Positions 1-5,488 of a stretch of DNA of 10,313 bases are shown here, in pieces. How positions within the stretch are numbered: the stretch's first letter is position 1; every line of letters starts with the position of its first letter. The stretch is taken from positions 1 to 10,313 of the forward strand of contig PXEJ01000060.1 in assembly GCA_003566215.1 (NCBI GenBank). Direction: 5' to 3'. The DNA comes from Cyanobacteria bacterium T3Sed10_376R1m (GTDB taxonomy: Bacteria; Cyanobacteriota; Cyanobacteriia; Cyanobacteriales; Cyanobacteriaceae). The notes beneath the pieces are model-generated. The model had not been told where the DNA came from, made no database searches, and saw only the letters and a list, made by a program, of their open reading frames with translations. Both the position numbers and the translations under genes were made by a program.

Positions 1-354
1 GATCGCAAATACAATTAAGTTTTTGGATAGAATATTGACGGCATTTTTTTGACGGCAAAATCCAGTTTCTAGCATTGCGAAACCGGCGTTCATGAAAATA
101 ACGAGAATTGAGGCAACCAATAGGAAAATTGAGTCTAAAATTAACTTGAGTTCATCAATGGTTAATTCCTCCGAAACTTCCATCGCATCCTGAGCATGGG
201 CGGCAACGCTCCACACTACAAAAATAATGGCACTTAAAGGAATACAAGCGACCCAATAGGGGGAAAAAAGGTTACGAAACCAATTTATAGTACTAAGTAT
301 AACGCCATCTTGACCGTGCGATCGGGAGGCTTTATTTTTGATTTTTGTTGACAT
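1..354 (-). CDS. amt: Ammonium transporter Amt, N-terminal part (runs off the left edge)
   Basis: This is the first 118 codons of an Amt/MEP/Rh-family ammonium channel of the inner membrane. Residues about 33-55 form a hydrophobic stretch ending AHAQD, which looks like a cleavable signal peptide. Residues about 75-95 form the first mature membrane helix. It is followed by [20 protein letters not shown], the conserved Amt segment (large side chain before Gly-Phe, then the N-x-x-x-N block). I use the ATG at 354. An in-frame ATG at 363 (MVIM...) is equally possible, and neither has a well-spaced ribosome site. The gene is transcribed away from the pentapeptide gene, and a perfect NtcA box lies about 110 bp upstream, so nitrogen-limitation control is likely. 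The pore residues lie outside the window. Family assignment is firm; the substrate is inferred from the family. Confidence 0.93.
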   Translation of the reverse strand, partial: MSTKIKNKASRSHGQDGVILSTINWFRNLFSPYWVACIPLSAIIFVVWSVAAHAQDAMEVSEELTIDELKLILDSIFLLVASILVIFMNAGFAMLETGFCRQKNAVNILSKNLIVFAI

Positions 355-464
355 TATCACCATAGTTAATGAGATTTTTTGTAATTTCTTATCTACTGCA
401 AAGAAGACTTCACCGTTTAATCCAATGACTGATAAATATTCTTACTTTTCCCATTACTGTTTCT

Positions 465-478
465 GTATCAACAAATAC
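465..478 (-). promoter_or_regulatory. NtcA binding site upstream of amt
   Basis: Read on the minus strand this is GTATTTGTTGATAC, an exact GTA-N8-TAC NtcA box. It lies 111-124 bp upstream of the amt ATG at 354. The expected class II -10 position, about 22 bp downstream, holds only a loose match (TAAGAAT, 21 bp after the box). NtcA activation of amt genes under nitrogen limitation is established in cyanobacteria. That this copy is functional is inferred. Confidence 0.72.
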
Positions 479-539
479 AATCAAGCCATTCTCTATGGAT
501 AGCAAAGCAAAAAACCTACAAACAAACTATCACTCAATC

Positions 540-563
540 AATTAATAAAAATAATTATTAATT
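540..563. repeat. AT-only inverted repeat
   Basis: AATTAATAA (540-548) is the exact reverse complement of TTATTAATT (555-563), with a 6-nt spacer. It contains no G or C. In this base composition it may be chance, and it is a poor terminator stem. Confidence 0.35.
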
Positions 564-635
564 ATATTCCCTTATTCAAACATAAATAATAGCCAGGTAA
601 TTTTTACTATCTAACTAATTGAGATAATTTACTAT

Positions 636-663
636 TATTTGTTTACAAAAATGTAAACAAATA
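636..663. promoter_or_regulatory. 28-bp perfect palindrome, candidate operator
   Basis: TATTTGTTTACA (636-647) and TGTAAACAAATA (652-663) are exact reverse complements separated by AAAA. The core TTTACA-N4-TGTAAA has the symmetry of a dimeric transcription factor site. It sits about 280 bp upstream of the amt ATG and 340 bp upstream of the pentapeptide gene. It has no following T tract specific to one strand, so a terminator is less likely. I cannot name the regulator. Confidence 0.5.
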
Positions 664-1005
664 TTTAATATAAACCATTACTTTCATCTATTTTTCAAAA
701 GAAAAGTTATTAAAAAAAATAAATAAAAGGATTTAAATGTTTTATAGAATCTCAATAATTTTGTTGTGCTCTAACACATTGTGACCATAAAAAATAAATA
801 ATTCATTTTTATTTACAAAATTGAAGTATTAGTAATAATACCTATATAAACAATATATTCTTTTAGTAAATATTTATGAATTTTTCCACCTTTAAAAAGT
901 ACATTTTTGAAATAAATGTAAAAATAGTAGTTATTACAATATTTAGAAATTAATACTCTATAAAAATATAAAAATAATAAAACTATAGTAAAAAGGTGAA
1001 CAAAA

Positions 1006-1842
1006 ATGGTGATAATAAAAAATATCAGTGATATTCAACAAAAATATAATCTAGGAGAAAGAGACTTTCCCAAATTACAGTTAAGAAGAATTAATCTTAG
1101 AAATGCAGATTTGAGTGGAATAAACCTTCAAGGCTCAGATTTGAGTTATGCAGATTTGAGAAATGCCGACTTGAGTAAAGCTAACTTAAGCAATTGTTAC
1201 TTTAACGAAGCCAACCTCCAAGAAGTCAACTTAAGCGGGGCAAATCTTCAAGGAGCCTATTTCATCAAAGCTTATCTAATTAAAGCAAATTTAACTAAAG
1301 CAAACATCAAAGAAGCTTATTTAACAGGAAGTTTTGTCACCCGTGCAAACTTTAGCAAAGCAGACTTATCCGGTACATTTCTTAACGGTACTCACTTAAG
1401 TGGTGCCAACTTTACAAAAGCAACCTATGACAATGCCACCAGATTTGATAAAGGATTTGAGCCAGAAAAGCTAAAAATGTCCGTTGTTTCATCCTTTGAG
1501 AGAGCCGTTGCCAACAAAGTAACCATCGCTGACATTGTTACCAACTTTGAAAATATCGCCTCTATTACCAGTCGTTATCTAGGTGGAACAATTACCGCTA
1601 AAAACTTTGAAAAATCACGCCCAGAAATAGAATGGCTCAATAGTTTTACCATGGACAAAAAAGGAAAAATTACCTTTTCAGGATCCTTAAACCATCAAGC
1701 TACCATGATTCAGTTGAAATGGTTAGAAAAATGGACTAATTCCTTTATAAAAGAATGTTCTTTAATCATTCAAGATTTACCTAATATCATTGAAGAAAAA
1801 CATTTAACTATTGAATATTTACTTAAAAATAATGTTGCTTAG
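1006..1842 (+). CDS. Pentapeptide-repeat protein with an unassigned C-terminal domain
   Basis: This 278-residue protein begins with a short cap (residues 1-22, with the LGERDF lead-in common before cyanobacterial pentapeptide stretches). About 22-24 A(D/N)Lxx pentapeptides follow, with a hydrophobic centre (L, F, I, V or Y) every five residues from L26 to about Y141. That makes roughly five to six coils of a right-handed quadrilateral beta-helix. Residues about 155-278 are not pentapeptides. They contain SRYLGG, then SRPEIEWLNSF, then a basic/beta-like DKKGKITFSG, then a Trp-rich helix (LKWLEKWTNSF). I do not know this domain's function. The ATG at 1006 has AAAGGTGA at 992-999. No signal peptide or membrane segment is seen, so it is probably cytoplasmic. 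It is separated from the next operon by 170 bp. The role is unknown: pentapeptide proteins are usually scaffolds or interaction modules. Confidence 0.9.
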   Translation: MVIIKNISDIQQKYNLGERDFPKLQLRRINLRNADLSGINLQGSDLSYADLRNADLSKANLSNCYFNEANLQEVNLSGANLQGAYFIKAYLIKANLTKANIKEAYLTGSFVTRANFSKADLSGTFLNGTHLSGANFTKATYDNATRFDKGFEPEKLKMSVVSSFERAVANKVTIADIVTNFENIASITSRYLGGTITAKNFEKSRPEIEWLNSFTMDKKGKITFSGSLNHQATMIQLKWLEKWTNSFIKECSLIIQDLPNIIEEKHLTIEYLLKNNVA

Positions 1843-1854
1843 ACTATTACGTAT

Positions 1855-1882
1855 TATCACTTAAAACACTTAAGTAATGATA
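1855..1882 (+). terminator. Weak hairpin after the pentapeptide gene
   Basis: ACTTAA (1859-1864) pairs with TTAAGT (1870-1875) around a 5-nt loop. TATC/GATA outside it extends the stem past a 3-nt bulge. The stem is AT-rich and not followed by a T run, so it is a marginal transcript end at best. It begins 12 bp after the stop codon. Confidence 0.25.
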
Positions 1883-1946
1883 GTAAATGTATAGAAATGT
1901 TGAAAATTAAAGTAATATTAGAAAATAATAGCTAAACTGTAAATAG

Positions 1947-1962
1947 GTTAATTAGAGTTACT
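1947..1962 (+). promoter_or_regulatory. HLR1-like direct repeat upstream of the photosystem II assembly operon
   Basis: GTTAAT-TAGA-GTTACT resembles the RpaB high-light element HLR1 (two KTTACA repeats with 4-bp spacing), with three mismatches in the informative positions. It sits 51-66 bp upstream of the first V4R gene. TTTCAC (1962-1967) and TAAAAG (1985-1990), 17 bp apart, could be its promoter, but the match is poor. It is offered as a candidate only. Confidence 0.2.
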
Positions 1963-2012
1963 TTCACGTTTCAAAAATTAATAATAAAAGTAGCATAAGG
2001 ATATTAAAATCT

Positions 2013-2729
2013 ATGACTTTTACACAAACTAAACCTAGCATTACCGTTGATAAAATAACTAACAATCTTTGGAAAAGTAAATATCCCAAAAAACATGATC
2101 ACTACACCATAGAAGACTTCTTTCATTTTGACAACACCACAGGCAATATTACCGACTGGAATGAATCTCGTAATGTTTTAGTAACAGAAGATTTTATTGT
2201 TGGTCTAATTGAGGGTTTAGAAGAAGAAGTTGGCTCAGCATCTAGTGTCGTAATGTACAACATAGGCAAGTCGTGGGGAATTCGTGATGCGGACTTTTTT
2301 ATGCAATGGTTTCAAAAAGAATATGAATATTCCAAAGATGCCCATGAAATGAACCTACTATACGTCTTAGAAGCTTGGTGGTGGCCTTTTACCTCTCAAG
2401 GTTGGGGTAACTGGGATGTGGATTTAAGTGAACAGAAAAACGGTTTTATGTTCGTTAATATTTTCGATTCTGCTGTTGCCCGTACTTTAGGGGATGTAGG
2501 TAAACCTGTATGTCATATTTATGCTGGATTAATGGCTGGATTTTTTAGTCGTTTTATTAATAAACAGCTTAACTGTATTGAAATTCAGTGTTATTCCATG
2601 GGTGAAACCTATTGCAAATTCCTCTTAGGGAAGCAAGATAGAATCGATGCGGCTACCTTTTGGCAAAATGAAGGTGCCGGGGCAAAAGATATACAGAAAA
2701 AATTGATTAATGGAGAATATCTCAAATGA
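2013..2729 (+). CDS. V4R-domain protein, Slr0144-type (photosystem II assembly operon)
   Basis: This 238-residue soluble protein ends in a V4R (4-vinyl-reductase-like) domain at residues about 138-207. The four conserved cysteines are visible as C167, C188, C193 and C201, the last three in CIEIQC...YSMGETYCKF. Upstream, residues 60-90 hold GLEEEVGSASSVVMYNIGKSWG, and residues 117-134 are rich in tryptophan (AWWWPF...GWGNW). V4R domains bind small ligands and occur in bacteriochlorophyll biosynthesis (BchJ); the ligand here is unknown. Gene order matches slr0144 of Synechocystis, first gene of the operon described as promoting photosystem II assembly. The ATG at 2013 follows AAGGA at 1997-2001. 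The stop overlaps the next start as ATGA (2726-2729), indicating translational coupling. It is a paralogue of the gene at 3670. Confidence 0.88.
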   Translation: MTFTQTKPSITVDKITNNLWKSKYPKKHDHYTIEDFFHFDNTTGNITDWNESRNVLVTEDFIVGLIEGLEEEVGSASSVVMYNIGKSWGIRDADFFMQWFQKEYEYSKDAHEMNLLYVLEAWWWPFTSQGWGNWDVDLSEQKNGFMFVNIFDSAVARTLGDVGKPVCHIYAGLMAGFFSRFINKQLNCIEIQCYSMGETYCKFLLGKQDRIDAATFWQNEGAGAKDIQKKLINGEYLK

Positions 2730-3145
2730 GTCTAACAAACCTATCCGATGGGGTTAGCGTTGAGCAATTTTTCTTGGAAGCTAATTGGTTAGGGATAAAA
2801 AGAATTAGTAATTTATCCTCCCAAGAATTGATAGTAACAGAACAAGAGATTTTTGTACCTACCCTAAACTTTAAACTTGAGCAATTTTTTGCTCACCATA
2901 ATTGGCAGGGAGCGAAAAAAAGGATTGTCAATAAATCCACTGTGGTGGGTGAAAATCTGCCAGACGAGACTCCATTTCTATCTTTAAGTATGAAGGTTGG
3001 AGATTTTTTTCAGGGTATGAGATGGCAAGGACAAAAAACTTCCCAATCAGTGCAAATTGCCCAGTCTCCTAAGATTGCCGAAGTAGAGGGCATAACACCC
3101 CCTGCACAGGATTTGAATATGTCTGATTTATCCAGTTTATTTTAG
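2726..3145 (+). CDS. Small protein with three FF-x5-W-x-G motifs, Slr0145-type
   Basis: This 139-residue protein belongs to no enzyme family I recognise. It carries three evenly spaced copies of a short motif, hydrophobic-x-x-F-F-(x5)-W-x-G: VEQFFLEANWLG (W21), LEQFFAHHNWQG (W60) and VGDFFQGMRWQG (W100). The copies are 39 and 40 residues apart, joined by linkers of low complexity. It ends in an acidic-hydrophobic tail, MSDLSSLF. No signal peptide, membrane segment or metal-binding motif is seen. The start overlaps the V4R stop by 4 bp, so the two are almost certainly co-translated. The position matches slr0145. The layout suggests a flexible adaptor with three equivalent binding sites, for example for three copies of a partner. 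That is inference. Confidence 0.85.
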   Translation: MSLTNLSDGVSVEQFFLEANWLGIKRISNLSSQELIVTEQEIFVPTLNFKLEQFFAHHNWQGAKKRIVNKSTVVGENLPDETPFLSLSMKVGDFFQGMRWQGQKTSQSVQIAQSPKIAEVEGITPPAQDLNMSDLSSLF

Positions 3146-3153
3146 TTGGGGAA
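3144..3153 (+). repeat. AGTTGGGGAA, copy 1 (before the first globin-like gene)
   Basis: This ten-base sequence overlaps the stop codon of the triple-motif gene and includes the GGGGAA ribosome-binding region of the next gene. An identical copy lies at 4907-4916, also directly before a globin-like gene. Confidence 0.6.
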
Positions 3154-3163
3154 ATATAAAATC

Positions 3164-3637
3164 ATGTATCCAGAATTACAAGCATTAATCCACGAAGCAG
3201 AATATTCTTACTTGCAGGGTGGAGATTTAGAAACTTTATCGAATCATGTTGCTACCTTAGGCGACAAAATGAGTGCTTACAAGGTTTTAAGGGATGAAGA
3301 ACTTACCATTTTTCAAGGAGTGGCTGATAAGTTAGAAAATAAATTTCTTGATGATAGCGTTAAGAAGTTAGAAAATTCCCTTCAACATTGGTTATTGATT
3401 ACTAGATATTGTGCCATGGCAATGTTACTAAATAATCCTGAATTTTTAGAACGTCGCTTATTGGAATGGTTGACGGATATTGTACAAGTTCGTGAAACCA
3501 GGACTATTGATGAGGAGGTTTACTCTTTGTTGGTAGGACAGGTAAAAAAAGTTTTATCTGAAGTTCAAGTAACTTATTTACTACCTTTTTTAACCCAAGC
3601 TAAAGATCATTTGGTGAGAGATGTTGTTGAGGTTTAG
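3164..3637 (+). CDS. Phycobilisome-globin-like protein without a bilin cysteine, Slr0146-type
   Basis: This 157-residue all-helical protein resembles phycobiliprotein subunits. It has the early GDKMSAYKVLRDEE helix turn (residues 33-46) and the helix LQHWLLITRYCAMAMLLNN (73-91), whose RYCAMAML corresponds to the LRY-x-x-x-A-x-L helix of phycocyanin and allophycocyanin. The C-x-R-D bilin attachment block expected nine residues before R81 is replaced by S72-L-Q74-H75, so covalent chromophore binding is not expected. I choose the ATG at 3164 (GGGGAA at 3148-3153, about 10 nt away). A TTG at 3146 would extend the frame by 6 residues but leaves no room for a ribosome site. It is paralogous to the gene at 4955 and matches slr0146. 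The domain call is by eye; function in photosystem II assembly is inferred from the operon. Confidence 0.8.
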   Translation: MYPELQALIHEAEYSYLQGGDLETLSNHVATLGDKMSAYKVLRDEELTIFQGVADKLENKFLDDSVKKLENSLQHWLLITRYCAMAMLLNNPEFLERRLLEWLTDIVQVRETRTIDEEVYSLLVGQVKKVLSEVQVTYLLPFLTQAKDHLVRDVVEV

Positions 3638-3669
3638 GGTATTTTATTTATTATATAGAGGATAACTTT

Positions 3670-4338
3670 ATGATTTCGATCGCAACTTTACTAGAAAAAA
3701 AACCACTAAAGGGAAACTATTTTGCTCCAGATGCCTATGTGCAGGGTGACTTTGAGTTAGGATTGTTAGAAACTAGACAAGGTTCACGGTTAATAGCCTT
3801 ACCGGAAGTATTTCTACAGGGAATGTATGACGGGTTACAAGAAGAAATTGGTCAAGCCTCTGGGGTTGTACTTTATAACTGTGGACGTTGGTGGGGAAAA
3901 AGTTTTTATCGTCGCTTTATTCAAGAAGTAAGCGAATATTACGAAACCCCCTTGGCACAAATGGAGATGATTGAGTTTATTAGTTGTCTGAAACAGTGCT
4001 GGAAAACCCACGGTTGGGGCATATCTGAATTTAACTTTGATTACTATGGTCAAGGATTTATTGTTATCAAAACAGTTAACTCCCCTTTTGCCGCCGCCGC
4101 CCCCCAAAACCAGCAATTTTCTTGTCAAACGGAGGCAGGAATTTTAAGTGCATTCTTTAGTCAATTGACTGGGGAAGAATTAGCCTGTGTACAAACTAGC
4201 TGTGAGTCTATGGGGCATGAATGTAACTATTTTGTAGTTGGTTTAAAAGAAAGAACTAAACTCGCCCATGGTTGGTTAGATGAAGGTCAAGATCATCCTA
4301 CCATTTTAGAGCGTCTGTGCCATAGTACCATGTCTTAG
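3670..4338 (+). CDS. Second V4R-domain protein, Slr0147-type
   Basis: This 222-residue paralogue of the V4R gene at 2013 aligns along most of its length: GLQEEIGQASGVVLYNCGRWWG (55-76), GWG (115-117), then a V4R domain at about 128-191. Its cysteines are C152, C173, C178 and C185. The last is one residue nearer to the Ser-Met-Gly turn than in the 2013 paralogue (C-x6-C instead of C-x7-C). Extra cysteines occur at 71, 106 and 110. A GCC repeat running into a C6 tract (4090-4105) encodes an AAAAP insertion at 141-145. AGAGGA at 3657-3662 is well placed for the ATG at 3670. No membrane segment is seen. It follows the globin-like gene by 32 bp. The ligand is unknown; role by operon is photosystem II assembly. 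Confidence 0.87.
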   Translation: MISIATLLEKKPLKGNYFAPDAYVQGDFELGLLETRQGSRLIALPEVFLQGMYDGLQEEIGQASGVVLYNCGRWWGKSFYRRFIQEVSEYYETPLAQMEMIEFISCLKQCWKTHGWGISEFNFDYYGQGFIVIKTVNSPFAAAAPQNQQFSCQTEAGILSAFFSQLTGEELACVQTSCESMGHECNYFVVGLKERTKLAHGWLDEGQDHPTILERLCHSTMS

Positions 4339-4348
4339 ATTGATCTAA
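4335..4348 (+). repeat. Short palindrome over the stop codon of the second V4R gene
   Basis: TTAGAT (4335-4340) and ATCTAA (4343-4348) are exact reverse complements two bases apart and include the TAG stop. It is too AT-rich and the loop too tight for a convincing terminator. The ferredoxin gene starts 76 bp later without another clear promoter. Confidence 0.3.
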
Positions 4349-4424
4349 CTTTGGTTTATTCTGTCCCCCATTATTAGTTAATCTTAAATATGAGAGTAAT
4401 AATTTTTTCTGAGGTTAAAAAGTA

Positions 4425-4907
4425 GTGGCTAAAACAATAAAATTAGACCCCATCGGCACTGAGTCTGTAATTAAAACTAATGATAATCTTTTATCTGGTT
4501 TGCTCAAAAATGACCTTAATGTAATGCAGGAGTGCGGTGGTCGTGGTATGTGTTCTACTTGCCATGTTTACATTAAAGAGGGTATGGAGAGTTTATCTCC
4601 CCTTAACCGTCGGGAAAAAAGAACTTTAGAAGTAATTACTACTTGTAAAATGAATTCCCGTCTCGCCTGTCAGGCTAGGGTTGTGGGTGAAGGGGTTGTG
4701 GTTGAGTTGCCGTCAGGGATGTATCTAAGCCAAATTGATGATATTGACGATTTAATCGGTAGGAGGGCTCAAAAAAATATCTTGCACCCCATTTCTGGCA
4801 AGATTTTGGTGGAGGAAGGTAAACTTATTACTCGCTCGATGATTAGTCAACTTCAAAATACGAAAGGAGAGGTTAATCACTATTTGGCACAAACTGACGC
4901 TATTTAA
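4425..4907 (+). CDS. [2Fe-2S] ferredoxin with C-terminal extension, Slr0148-type
   Basis: This 160-residue protein has an N-terminal ferredoxin domain (residues 1 to about 95). Candidate cluster ligands are C37, C43, C46 and C82, in ECGGRGMCSTC and RLACQ. The C-x5-C-x2-C spacing is the adrenodoxin/bacterial type, not the C-x4-C-x2-C of the photosynthetic plant-type ferredoxin. An additional cysteine, C74, lies in ITTCKMNSRLAC. Residues about 96-160 are an extension of unknown role and contain no further cysteine. The start is GTG at 4425 with GAGGTT at 4411-4416; no in-frame ATG lies near the conserved N-terminus. It probably passes single electrons within the operon's complex. The order matches slr0148, one of two ferredoxin genes in the Synechocystis cluster; the other (slr0150) is absent here. 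Confidence 0.9.
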   Translation: MAKTIKLDPIGTESVIKTNDNLLSGLLKNDLNVMQECGGRGMCSTCHVYIKEGMESLSPLNRREKRTLEVITTCKMNSRLACQARVVGEGVVVELPSGMYLSQIDDIDDLIGRRAQKNILHPISGKILVEEGKLITRSMISQLQNTKGEVNHYLAQTDAI

Positions 4908-4916
4908 GTTGGGGAA
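4907..4916 (+). repeat. AGTTGGGGAA, copy 2 (before the second globin-like gene)
   Basis: The copy is identical to the sequence at 3144-3153 and again overlaps the stop of the preceding gene (last A of TAA). Here the working ribosome site is a separate AGGAG at 4941-4945, so the repeat is not required for translation initiation. Confidence 0.6.
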
Positions 4917-4954
4917 TTTTATCTTAATTTATTATTTTATAGGAGTTTTTGATT

Positions 4955-5407
4955 ATGTTAAAGCAATTTGCTGATTTAACTGTTGAAGCCGATGGACGTT
5001 ATGCCCAAGATTATGAGTTGAAATTTTTGGAAGATTATTTGGCAACTAAAGATTTACGCATGAGTGCCTATGTCAAGATTCGAGATTCGGCTAAGGAGAT
5101 TGTAGAAGCGGTGAGGGTTGCTAAACAAAAACGTAATCCCAAATTTGAGGATTATTATGCTACTTGTAAGCGTGATTTGGTCGATTTATTACGTTACTCG
5201 GCGGCGGCTTTGTTGTTTGATGATATGGAACGTTTACGGACTAATATGCTGTTATGGTTTCAAACTATCTCTGTGGCGTTTAAGTTTGAGGATGATAATG
5301 TTGATACCTATGAGCTTTTGTTGAAGGCTATTCCTGAGTTTTTGACTCCCGAAGAGGCTCAGTTGGCTATTCCTATTTTTGAACTTAACTGTGCGGTTTT
5401 AGTTTAA
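4955..5407 (+). CDS. Phycobilisome-globin-like protein retaining Cys-x-Arg-Asp, Slr0149-type
   Basis: This 150-residue helical protein resembles allophycocyanin and phycocyanin subunits more clearly than its paralogue at 3164. Residues 31-44 (TKDLRMSAYVKIRD) match the early helix turn. YYATCKRDLVDLLRYSAAAL (67-86) matches the central helix with C71, R73 and D74 in the C-x-R-D arrangement that holds the bilin in true phycobiliproteins (alpha-84/beta-82 type), then LRY at 79-81. A C-terminal PEFLTPEEAQLAIPIFE segment also has the family feel. AGGAG at 4941-4945 sets the start at the ATG 4955; the TTG at 4949 adds only two residues. The position matches slr0149. Whether it binds a bilin is open: no lyase gene is in the window. 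Photosystem II assembly is the inferred process. Confidence 0.83.
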   Translation: MLKQFADLTVEADGRYAQDYELKFLEDYLATKDLRMSAYVKIRDSAKEIVEAVRVAKQKRNPKFEDYYATCKRDLVDLLRYSAAALLFDDMERLRTNMLLWFQTISVAFKFEDDNVDTYELLLKAIPEFLTPEEAQLAIPIFELNCAVLV

Positions 5408-5416
5408 GAATTTGAT

Positions 5417-5450
5417 CATTCCCCTTTGTTGGGGGAGATTCTAGGGAATG
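5417..5450 (+). other. Intercistronic inverted repeat before the TPR gene
   Basis: CATTCCC (5417-5423) is the exact reverse complement of GGGAATG (5444-5450). Within it, CCCC (5421-5424) can instead pair with GGGG (5432-5435) around TTTGTTG, so two folds compete. No T run follows, so it is more likely an RNA processing or stability element than a terminator. It sits where the Synechocystis operon carries slr0150. Confidence 0.4.
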
Positions 5451-5488
5451 TTGATTAAAATAATTATGAAAAAAATTAAGAGGATTTT

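Larger units (their letters stand above)
355..1005. other. Long AT-rich divergent intergenic region
   Basis: This 651-bp spacer separates the divergent amt and pentapeptide genes. It holds an NtcA box (465-478), a 9-bp AT-only inverted repeat (540-563), a 28-bp palindrome (636-663), and a possible micro-ORF (737-784). A TACAAT sequence at 935-940 is one of several possible -10 elements for the pentapeptide gene, but base composition makes such matches cheap. I see no conserved protein in any frame and no tRNA-like fold. The section from about 780 to 1000 is almost pure A/T. Confidence 0.7.

Noticed and set aside
381..396. Second NtcA-like sequence, GTA-N10-TAC
   Set aside because: Spacing is 10 instead of 8, and it would lie downstream of the likely amt transcription start.
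426..503. 25-codon plus-strand frame (starting MTDKYSYF) upstream of the divergent amt gene
   Set aside because: No Shine-Dalgarno sequence, and it overlaps the NtcA box and the probable amt promoter.
1111..1440. Periodic DNA repeats that resemble a tandem or CRISPR-like array
   Set aside because: The 15-bp periodicity is explained by coding for A(D/N)Lxx pentapeptides; there are no spacers or conserved repeat units.
4090..4105. GCC repeat with C6 tract as a phase-variable site in the second V4R gene
   Set aside because: The tract is short, the frame is intact, and cyanobacterial housekeeping operons are not known for this type of switching.
3835..4128. 97-codon open frame on the minus strand inside the second V4R gene
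   Set aside because: It lies opposite a clearly conserved V4R protein, has a glycine run from the complement of the GCC/C tract, and shows no family features.
5118..5324. 68-codon plus-strand frame inside the second globin-like gene
   Set aside because: Out of frame with a conserved phycobilisome-like protein and no ribosome site at its start.
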